DNA from: Heterohyrax brucei
Taxonomy: Eukaryota > Chordata > Mammalia > Hyracoidea > Procaviidae
DNA: 64,000 nt
Direction of reading: 5' to 3'
NCBI GenBank assembly: GCA_028571685.1
Contig: CM053148.1
Location: forward strand, 88,806,001 to 88,870,000
A program made the position numbers and the translations under genes. Below, in pieces: positions 56,165 through 64,000 of this stretch (position 1 is the first letter of the stretch; every line of letters begins with the position of its first letter). The notes under the pieces are model-generated. The model was not told where the DNA came from. It saw only the letters and a program-made list of their open reading frames with translations, and did not search any database.

Positions 56165-58000
56165 CATATTTTAGTTAAAACATTTTCTTAATTTTTCATG
56201 AAATAGTTCATTTTTTTTTGCTTCTGAGTCTTTGTTTGAAATTAATATTCCATCTGCCTTTTGCTTTGTATTAATATGGTATATCTTTCTCTACCTCTTT
56301 AATTTTATTTTTATACTCGTGTTTTTTAAATTTCTGTTGTGACAAAATGTGTATAATGAAACATTTGCCATTTCAACAATTTTAGGTGTGCCATTCAGTG
56401 ACCATAATTACGTTCACCACTATTTCCAAATTTTTTCATAACTCTTAAAAGAAAATCCGTGCCCCTTAAACCACATTTTTCCTTTTAGTCTATCCATGTC
56501 TTCATATTTAAAGTGATTTTCTTGTAGACAACACATAATTGGCTTGTGTTTTTTGTTTCACTCTAGCAGTCTCTATCTTTTAGTGGATAGGTTGATTCTA
56601 TTAACATTTGAAGTAATTGTATAATTGGATTCATCATTACCATATTTTTAATTATTTAATTTATTGTCTTCGTTCTTTGTTTTCTTTTTTGTCTTACACT
56701 GTCTGCTTTCTCTGATTTCAACAGAACATTTTACATGTTTTAATTTTCTCATCTAACTCAGTATATCAAATCTTCTTTTCAAAATAATTTTAATGATTAC
56801 ATTAGAGTTTTCAGTAAAAGTTTACAACTGTTCTAAGTCTGCTTTCAAATAATGCTACACAATTCCGTGTATAATTCAGACACCTTAAAATATAGCATCC
56901 TAAATGTTTCTCTCTCATCCTTTATTGTGTCGTATGTTTCATTTATCCATAAACTATATAAACACATAATATATTATTGTCATTATTTTAAACAAACTGC
57001 TATGTAGTAAATCAATTAATAATACTAGTGATAATAAGTCTTCATTTGTTCCATTATGAACATTCTTCATTTTTTAGGTGTATCTTAGTTTCAGATTGAT
57101 ATCATATTTTGTCTCTCTGTAAAACTTCTTTTAACATTTATTGAAAAGATTTTCTAATGATGACAAATTCTTTCAGTTTATGTGTACCTAAGACTCTCCT
57201 TACATTTCCTTTACATTTGAAGGATACTTTCAGTAGATTATGAAGAATTTTATGATAGTAGACATTCATTTGGTATGTTTTGGTGTGATTTTCTAAGTTT
57301 ATGTTTCCTCAAATTTCTTGAAATTCTCAACTCTGTACACTAAGAACTTTCATAAAATTTGGAAATTTGACAGTGACTTAGGTTCACATTTTCTTATGCA
57401 TCCTTCTCTTACTGGTACTCAAAAAATGTGTAGATTAACATTTTCTCACATATCACAGATAATCTCCTCAATTTTTCAGCCGTGTGTGTGTGTGTTTCAT
57501 TTTGAATATTTCCTATTTGTCTTTCATTTAGTGAATCTGTTTTTTGAGTGTCCAATCTACACTTAAATACCACTTATCTAAATACGCTTCCCAAGGAATC
57601 ACATTAATTTTTTTATGTCCTTCTTTTTTCCTCATTTTGTTTAAGTACTTGACTACACGTAGCACATTTATAATATCTGGTGTAGCATACACACTTGCTG
57701 AATTCAACATCTACAACTCCTCTTCTTCTATTACCTTATTTTTCTTCTGGTTACGTGTCATATTTCTCTGTTTCTTTGTCTTAGGATTGAGATATCGTGA
57801 ATTTTGTGCATTAGATTTATATTCTTTCAAAGCTGAGCTTTGTTCTGACAGGCAATCAAATTATTTGAAGATCAGTTGGAATTTTTTAACAGATACACCT
57901 AGTCCTCACTCACTGACTACTTCTTTATGTGACATTTCACAGTTATGGCAATAGCAAAATATCTGCTGTTGGACTATTTTAACAAAGCACCTCGGTTTCC
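56165..58000 (-). mobile_element. Ancient L1, ORF2 start to 5' region, antisense
   Basis: Old L1M-like sequence in antisense order: CAGTCTCTATCTTTTAGTGG (ORF2 N-terminal region, about 56,568), GCTTTCTCTGATTTCAACAG (inter-ORF, 56,704), GACAAATTCTTTCAGTTTAT (ORF1 region, 57,163), TTTCATTTTGAATATTTCCT (57,497), and GAATTTTGTGCATTAG..GAGCTTTGTTCTGACAGGCA (57,797-57,855; 5' UTR side). The 136-codon plus frame at 57,544-57,954 is an antisense shadow. More diverged than the other L1s. Confidence 0.72.
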
Positions 58001-58735
58001 TCCCAGCACCCTCCTTCCTGCCTTCAGAGTGACTCATGCCTGACCGGCTCAAAGCTAAAGCAGCCAGCTCTCTAGAAGGCTTCCTTCTGGTCATATCCCC
58101 ACCAAAGAGCCACTGCTGCAGCTCTTCATACGAGAGGCTTCAGGTGGATTTTGAGGAAGTCCTTTAAGAAGGGCCCGTGAGTGACTAGTGGAACCTAGGG
58201 GGAGATAGAGGCAGGGAGAATGTGTTGCTGCTCCTGTCTGCTCAAGCACCCTGGAAGGACTAAGTATTCAGGCAATGAGGAGATTGGAGGTACTTCAGGG
58301 CTGGCCTCTCCTCCTCTGCAAGAAGACTACTGCGATCCTTTGCCAGGCAGCTGCTAATCTCCAGCTATGGCCTTGAAATCCAGGCCCTTCAAGACCAACA
58401 GCACATTATGGCTCATCTCTGTGGAATCCTCTGCTAGAGGGAGGCGGTAGGGGGGCGGGGAGGGAGGGGACAGACCTGGGAATGCGTAGCAGCCCTCACC
58501 GTCGATCTTGACCTCCCCAGCCCAGCCTTAGCAGTTACCTGAGCTCCGCAGCCTCCAGCTGAGCCTCTAGTCCTGCTGCCTGGCTTCTGATCCACTCTAG
58601 CACCAGCCCCAAAGGAAAGACCTTTACGTCCAGAGCATTGTGTTGCCAGAGGCACAGAAATTCCAAGGGCCACCCTCTGGAAGTCTTCTGACTCCTTGGA
58701 GTCCTCCGTGCACAATGCTGATTTTGCATACCTAC
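58001..58735 (-). other. GC-rich stretch, possibly the old L1 5' UTR
   Basis: The richest G+C part of the window together with 60.8-61.0 kb. It follows the old L1 in the place expected for its 5' UTR and includes a G-run, GGCGGTAGGGGGGCGGGGAG (about 58,443). I cannot align it to a known L1 5' UTR. The 93- and 64-codon minus frames show no known domain. Confidence 0.4.
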
Positions 58736-59949
58736 CTAGTCTTTGGAAACTGTTTGATGGGTAAAGAGTGGATGCATTTTTAAGCTCTCTTAGGACAAGC
58801 TTTGAATAGTTTTCACTGTAGGACTACCAAACCATACTTCTATAGTATAACTATTGAGATGTCTGATGAATGTTCTATGTATTTAAAAATGTTCTCAACT
58901 GTGTATTTTTTTGTGAACTCTGGAAATTGTTAGTCTCGTGGAAGATGCTCTTGGTAGGAATAGTGCTTCACCTTTTGCTCTCTCAAATAGGTATTTGGCT
59001 AAAACCCCAGGAAGACTCTTGCTCATATTTCTGGAATTTCTACCCTATGGATCATGCCTCCTAAATAATTTCGTGTCATAAATTCCGGCTGCCTTAGCCT
59101 CTTTAAACATGATCTCTGTTTCTTCAGTCAGAGGGGTCGCTGTGTTCTCTTTGGCTTTCTCGTATCCTGAACTGTAGTCTACGGATCATCTTCAGCCAGG
59201 CATCCTGGGTGGTGATGGAGCCTGCATGTTTTTTCTCTTGTTCTCTCTAGATCATAGTTCTGTGCTAACTGCTGTGCACTGTCTCAAAAAAGAAGCAACA
59301 TCAAAATATATACATAATTTGTCTATTTTTCTGCTTGTTTTGAGTTGGTAATGTTGGACAACATTACCCTCTTATGCACAGAAGCAGTTGTATGTGTATG
59401 CTGATTTGTCTTCATGGCTAAAACTTTTAGAGGAAGCCTTACCAGAGTTACAGTATGAATAATTTGAAAGTCAGAGATTCTGTATTTCTCTGAAGAGGCT
59501 TTTCATCTTATCTCCTATAGATGCACAAGTTTACGTTCCAAACGTTAATCAACTTAAAGATCTATCCCTCCTCTCCACAGGAAGAACACTTTATCTTAGC
59601 ATGACAACTTCTCCCTCCTTTCTCCTGAGGGGAGGTGAGAAGCTGTGCAAGCTGCCTGTGTAAACATCAAGATTCATAATTTCAGAGGTTCTCTCCTGTG
59701 GTACAAAATGCCTTTTGTGTATGCTGGAGAGAAGGAATTTGACTGTGTCACCCCATGGGGCAAATGAGCAAGGACAACTGTCCTTAAGATATTATCCAGG
59801 TAAACAATGAATTTGTCTTTGGTGCAGAAACCTCGTGTTTACTATCAAGACAAAATCAATAAATATAAGGATGTAAAACTTATCAAATAGAGGTTAAAAA
59901 ATGTTTTGTTATATAATACCACTATTTTCAAGCCATAACTTTGAATTAA
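58736..59949. other. Unclassified stretch, no gene seen
   Basis: About 1.2 kb. It could hold further old L1 5' sequence, but I recognise no family or coding pattern. Confidence 0.45.
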
Positions 59950-60274
59950 AAAAGGACTAAACCCACTGCTGAGTCTATTCTAACTCATAGTGACACTGCC
60001 AGAGAGACTAGAAGCCCTACAAGATTTCCAAGGAGTATCTGGTAGATTTGAACTGCTGAGCTTTTGGCTAATAGTCACATTCTTAACCGTTGTGCCACCC
60101 AAACCAACCCACTGCCATCGAGTTGATTCTGACTCACAGTGAGCCTACAGGACAGAGTAGAACTGCCCAATAGAGTTTCCAAGGAGTGCCTGCTGGATTC
60201 AAACTGCCAGCCTTCTGGTTGGCAACCTTAGCACTTAACCACTGCCAGGGTTTCTACTGTGCCACCAGGGCTCC
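59950..60274 (-). mobile_element. AfroSINE, antisense, split by another SINE
   Basis: Outer copy from AAACCCACTGCTGAGTCTAT to TTAACCGTTGTGCCACC at 60,099. It resumes at 60,258-60,274 (TGTGCCACCAGGGCTCC) after the inner SINE. The duplicated TGTGCCACC is the target site of the inner insertion. Confidence 0.88.
60100..60257 (-). mobile_element. AfroSINE, antisense, inserted into a SINE
   Basis: Inner copy between TSDs TGTGCCACC at 60,091-60,099 and 60,258-60,266. It is complete and well preserved: CAACCCACTGCCATCGAGTT, CAGGACAGAGTAGAACTGCC, TTTCCAAGGAGTGCCTGC, CACTGCCAGGGTTTC. It is younger than the outer copy. Confidence 0.92.
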
Positions 60275-60302
60275 TAAATTTTTGTAAAGGCCATACAGTT
60301 AT

Positions 60303-60505
60303 CCAAGGAAACCTGGTGGAGCAATAATTAGTTACTCAGTTGCTAACTGAGATGTCTGCAGTTCAAACACACCAGCAACTCTGCAAGAGAAAAGTCCTGG
60401 TGGCCTCCCTTAAAGACTTCAGCCAAGGAAGCCTTACAAGGCATTTCTGCTCTGTCCTAAGGTCCCTGAGTTGATATTGATACAGTCATATGCAATAGCA
60501 ACTTC
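60303..60505 (+). mobile_element. AfroSINE, long form, sense
   Basis: GAAACCTGGTGGAGCAATAA head, CAGTTCAAACACACCAGC, then the long-form middle block (ACTCTGCAAGAGAAAAGTCC, TTAAAGACTTCAGCCAAGGA), AGGCATTTCTGCTCTGTCCT and an eroded tail (CCTGAGTTGATATTGATACA). Same subtype as 1,931-2,084. Confidence 0.82.
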
Positions 60506-60762
60506 ATAATTATTCATATTTAGTGGGGAAAAAAAGCACAGTTAAAGGTCAGATACTACCTCAAAGATTTCAAAGTACTTTTTAAGATAGGAGTTGCCAA
60601 AATTCAGAGCCTGTGGTTCTATTTTTATGTTATAATAATTACAAGTATTCATCATAGAATGTCTCTTCTGGCAGTGACCTATCGTATACGTGTTTGTAGT
60701 CTGTTAATTTTTTTTAAGAGAAATCAGTTCTCTCTTTACTTTATTACTTCGCCCTAGTGGTT

Positions 60763-61060
60763 TTAAAGATGCCAAATCCTGATCTTGCAGCCAGACCAGG
60801 GTAGGACATATGCAAGTGGAGTAGGGGCCTTGGCATTGGCCTTGGCTCTCTGGCTTTGCCTCGTCAGCAGGCAAGCTTCAGTGGTAGGGACTTCGGGCGC
60901 TGGGCTGCTCCTCTTGTAGGCAGGCAGAACAAGGCTGGGTAACCTCCTGTCAGCTTCCTCTGACCTGTCACAGCTGAGCTTCCTCTGGCCCCCACCAGCT
61001 AATTCAGCAGCACCACCAACCACAGTAGCAGCAATCAGGTCGACCAGAAGCTGTCTCCCT
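60763..61060 (-). other. GC-rich pocket with an 86-codon frame, origin unknown
   Basis: About 300 bp of clearly higher G+C than the surroundings. On the minus strand it is open from 61,023 to 60,763 (residues MVGGAAELAGGG.. to KIRIWHL). I recognise no domain and see no promoter, splice or poly-A context. It could be a retrocopy piece, an exon or UTR fragment, or part of an unrecognised repeat. Confidence 0.35.
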
Positions 61061-61509
61061 CATGATTTTTGTATAGTGGTCCAATGGCATTCAAATCACA
61101 TAAAGTTCTCTTTTGCACAACCTATCATAGACATCAAGTGATGCATACTTACATTAGTTTGCTTTCTTTAGGCTTCAATATGCTATCTCTCTTAATAAGG
61201 TTTTATAAACCTGTATAATTGTATTTTCATTGTCAAATAAATTCTGTAGTCATGAGCTATACGTCAACAAAAAAATCAGCAAATGTAATAATTACATTTT
61301 TAAGTATTTTTTTCAAGTAAACACTTCTTGCATGAATACTATTCTCTGTGACATATAATTTAACAATCTATGTGAAAGAATGTTGGAGTTGTAAAACCTG
61401 AAGTAATATTATCAAAATTGGTATTATTGTCTCAGGAAAAGCTATGTTTGAATGTAACAAATACCATAATACACATACATCTCGATTTTAGAATGCTAGT
61501 ATGTTTAAG
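61061..61509. other. Unique AT-rich DNA, no gene seen
   Basis: About 450 bp, no repeat or coding pattern recognised. Confidence 0.5.
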
Positions 61510-61660
61510 CAAAACCTTGGTGGCATCGTAACTAAGTGCTATGGCTGCTAACCAAAGGGCCAGCAGTTTGAATGTGCCAGGTGCATTTTGGAAACACTTT
61601 TGGGTAGTTCTGCTCTGTCCTACAGAGTCACTATGAGTTCAGGTCAACTTGCTGGTGACA
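61510..61660 (+). mobile_element. AfroSINE, sense, full-length
   Basis: AAAACCTTGGTGGCATCGTA, AAGTGCTATGGCTGCTAACC, GTAGTTCTGCTCTGTCCTAC, AGAGTCACTATGAGTTCAGG TC. The tail is replaced by a (CCAT)n run at about 61,662-61,680. Confidence 0.92.
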
Positions 61661-61661
61661 T

Positions 61662-61680
61662 ATCCATCCATCCATCCATT
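61662..61680. repeat. (CCAT)n short microsatellite
   Basis: Four to five CCAT units at the SINE 3' end; likely grown from its tail. Confidence 0.9.
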
Positions 61681-62215
61681 CTTTTAATGTTAAAGAAGTT
61701 TCTATCCCAAAATCAGTGCTCGACATATGGCACTAAAACTTAGCAGGGCTCTAATTAATGAAGTTGCTAAGAGCTGTTTTTTATGAAATGTTTGTCCAGT
61801 GTTATTTTTTCATGCTGATACTTACATATTTTAATTTGTGAGCTAAATAAGAAGTCTTCTAATTAATGAGAAGTTTTCTTGTCTAAAATGAGAGTTTCAT
61901 TCTCTAAAGTTTGAACACCACCAGTATTTTGAACATTTTCTTATATAATAACCTTCAATAAAATAATTTTTTGTAGGAGAATGAAGAAGCAAATTTATTG
62001 TTTGTAACACCAGTAAGGCAAAATAATTTGTAAATTTTTACAAAGATGCGTACTTTCTGGAATTTTTTTTTCCGAATTCACATGATCAACTAAGCTGTGG
62101 CACACAAAAATGTTAGTTTCCTCTACCCTGCATGAGTGCCAAATGCTGAATTAAGAATATTCCAAATACAAGCATGCATACCCTCGGCTATGATTCTTCT
62201 GTTTCTCACGTACGT
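61681..62215. other. Unique AT-rich DNA, no gene seen
   Basis: About 530 bp, no repeat or coding pattern recognised. Confidence 0.5.
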
Positions 62216-62225
62216 TTTATGCATA

Positions 62226-62343
62226 GCCAGCCAAGTGCCATCGAGCCGGATCCAACACCACCAGGGTGGCAGTTGAAATCCCCCAGGCACTCCTTGAATA
62301 CTCTAGAGTTCAGCTCTACTCTGGCCTCTAGGGTTGCCATGAG
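62226..62343 (-). mobile_element. AfroSINE type B with 5' inversion
   Basis: 118-bp insert between TTTATGCATA copies (62,216-62,225 and 62,344-62,353). The left 28 bp are the antisense tail (GCCAGCCAAGTGCCATCGAG CCGGATCC). The rest is the upstream part in sense orientation (GGCAGTTGAAATCC, TCCTTGAATACTCTAGAG, TCTAGGGTTGCCATGAG). The two pieces are nearly adjacent in the normal element, as expected of twin priming: a minus-strand insertion with its 5' segment inverted. Confidence 0.85.
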
Positions 62344-62377
62344 TTTATGCATAATACATACCAAAAATAAAAAATAA

Positions 62378-62518
62378 AACCAAACCATTGCGATTCAGCA
62401 GATTTGGACTCATGGGTACCCTACAGAACAGAGTAGAACTGCCCCACCAGGTTTCGTCGGATCAGCTGGTGGATTTGAACCGCCAACCTTTTAGTTACCA
62501 ATTCAAGCACTGAGCCCC
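62378..62518 (-). mobile_element. AfroSINE, antisense
   Basis: AAACCAAACCATTGCGATTC, ACAGAACAGAGTAGAACTGC, CTGGTGGATTTGAACCGCCA, CAAGCACTGAGCCC. The head end (GCCACCAGGG) is eroded. Confidence 0.9.
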
Positions 62519-63024
62519 TAATGCTTCAAGTAGTATATACTCAATAAATAATTATAGTTCATTCAATTTTTTAATGGGATACAATCTTGAGTTTTTCTTG
62601 GTGCCTAATGCTGGGCTACATAAGACATATTTGTGTTCAAACAACTAATAGTCAGGACTGTTCTGAAATTGATACTCTTTCAATAATGATGAATTACTGG
62701 GACTTGTCATAACCGGGCATCTTGATCTCCATTGGTGAAGCAGTCACAATATGTCTTCAAGGACGTCACAGAATTTCAAGACTGAATCTCACCTACAGCC
62801 TCACCAATTGGCTTTGTTGAACAACCTCACTTTTCATGTTCTAATAGCTTGCCTTCTGTCACTGACAGATTTGTTACAGCCTTAATTCGTTTAAAGCTTC
62901 CTCAAGCTTTTTAAGGGTCTGCTGTTCAAAGGTATAGAATCACTGTCTTCAAGCATTCCTTCTTGTATCTTTGTGATTCTGTTATTTCTAAAACTGCTCA
63001 GATTTTTACTGATCTAAAAATAGG
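62519..63024. other. Unique DNA, no gene seen
   Basis: About 500 bp, no repeat or coding pattern recognised. Confidence 0.5.
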
Positions 63025-63070
63025 GTCTCTATGACCATGCCTTGAGTATCAACTCGATGGCAGGGGTTTT
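63025..63070 (+). mobile_element. AfroSINE tail-only fragment
   Basis: About 45 bp of sense tail: AGGGTCTCTATGACCATGCC, then TATCAACTCGATGGCAGGGG and a T-run. TSD not convincing. Confidence 0.65.
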
Positions 63071-63678
63071 TTCACTATGTTCACATATACATGGAAACAG
63101 GATGACTAATATTACTCATTTCATTAGCAAATATAGAGAAGTTGTCCTCATTATATAATTTCATTAGAAGTTACCATCCATGAAAAGTTAGAGAAAAAAA
63201 GATAAACCATTATAAAGTTTAACAGTGGAGAACATTTTCAGCATAGATATTTATTTCATCACCTGTGCTAATTTTGTATAATTTCAACATATAATTAACT
63301 TTTAACAGCCTCAGGCTCTTTTTCTTTAATATAGAAATATTTATAGTAAAATTTACTAAAGAATAAGTTATATGTCATTGCTGTACCTTACATACTTCAA
63401 ATGAAAGTAGTTCATTCTTTCTCATTCCTTCTTTTCCCTGAAAAAAGACCTCTAATAACCAGCAATAGATCAAATTACTTGAATATTAAGAGAGCTAAAA
63501 TAATTGTATTGTTTCATGAACCCTTTAATCCCTGGAATTTCCTGTGTAAAAAAGAAAACAGATTTACCTAAGATATTGAGATTTAGATCTAATTATATCT
63601 TCTTCCTGTAAATTTCAAGGGTAGTAATGTAATCTGTATTTTTAGAATAAACTTATCTGTTAAAGACCATATGTACAA
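63071..63678. other. Unique AT-rich DNA, no gene seen
   Basis: About 600 bp, no repeat or coding pattern recognised. Confidence 0.5.
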
Positions 63679-63689
63679 AATATGTTTAA

Positions 63690-63859
63690 CTAAAAAAAAA
63701 AAAAAAAATCCAGTTCCTGTAAAGTTTATTTTCATTCACATCAACCCTGTAGAACAAAGTAGAACTACCCCATATAGTTTCCAAGAAGAGGCTGGTAGAT
63801 TTGAACTGCTGACCTCTTGGTTAGTGGCCAAGTCCTTAAAAAATGCACCACCAGGCTCC
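63690..63859 (-). mobile_element. AfroSINE, antisense
   Basis: Antisense copy with 11-bp TSD AATATGTTTAA at 63,679-63,689 and 63,860-63,870. It begins with an A-run, then CCAGTTCCTGTAAAGTTTAT, AGAACAAAGTAGAACTACCC, GTTTCCAAGAAGAGGCTGG, and a head ending ATGCACCACCAGGCTCC. Confidence 0.93.
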
Positions 63860-64000
63860 AATATGTTTAAACCAATGACATAATATCAGATGAAGATCTG
63901 TTCGATACAGATGCTTATCCCAGAACAGGAGCAATAGGCAACGTACATGCAAAGGTTTTTTTTTTGTTTGTTTGTTTTGTTTTTGCTTGTTTTGCAGACA

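Noticed and set aside
57544-57954. 136-codon plus-strand open frame
   Set aside because: Antisense of the ancient L1 5' region, with no recognisable domain.

Overview
This is a 64 kb stretch of mammalian nuclear DNA that I can describe as gene-free: I found no exon, RNA gene, CpG island promoter or intact open reading frame of a host gene. The dominant repeat is a tRNA-derived SINE with a shared tail (AGGGTCGCTATGAGTCGGAA..CGACTCGACGGCA). Together with an RTE-clade LINE that carries the same 3' tail, this is the signature of the AfroSINE/RTE pair of Afrotheria (elephants, sea cows, hyraxes, aardvark, tenrecs). A paenungulate such as an elephant is my best guess, but the sequence alone does not settle the species.

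Layout. 1-4,703: the end of an L1, a MER2-like scrap, a MaLR-type LTR piece, and a 1.4 kb 5'-truncated L1 with target-site duplications (TSDs). 5,495-6,054: a mariner foldback element. 8,072-15,900: a full-length minus-strand L1 carrying four SINEs, an LTR fragment and a second, short L1 insertion. 16-21.5 kb: mostly unique AT-rich DNA. 21,857-29,176: a full-length plus-strand L1 with an 11-bp TSD and a promoter region made of about four tandem monomers. 29-34 kb: mostly unique DNA. 34,227-41,308: a younger full-length minus-strand L1 with long ORF2 and ORF1 remnants. 41,401-41,952: a second copy of the same mariner foldback element. 41,960-43,120: an ancient L1. 43,960-46,520 and 48,180-50,332: two long RTE copies arranged head to head. 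50.5-54 kb: a dense SINE cluster. 54.8-58.7 kb: an RTE end, a MaLR-like LTR and an ancient L1. 59.9-63.9 kb: more SINEs, including one inserted in another and one with its 5' part inverted.

How the parts relate. L1 supplies full-length autonomous copies (now dead) of at least three promoter types. RTE appears to supply the retrotransposition machinery for the SINEs, because both end in the same 3' sequence. The most unusual structures are (i) two copies of a mariner derivative whose two ends are both copied from the transposase 3' end, (ii) an L1 5' UTR built of tandem units of about 225-260 bp, (iii) several SINE insertions so severely 5'-truncated that only 20-50 bp of tail remain between clean TSDs, (iv) a SINE with a twin-priming-like 5' inversion, and (v) an L1 inter-ORF spacer of about 430 bp, far longer than in human or mouse. 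I see no new protein-coding system here.
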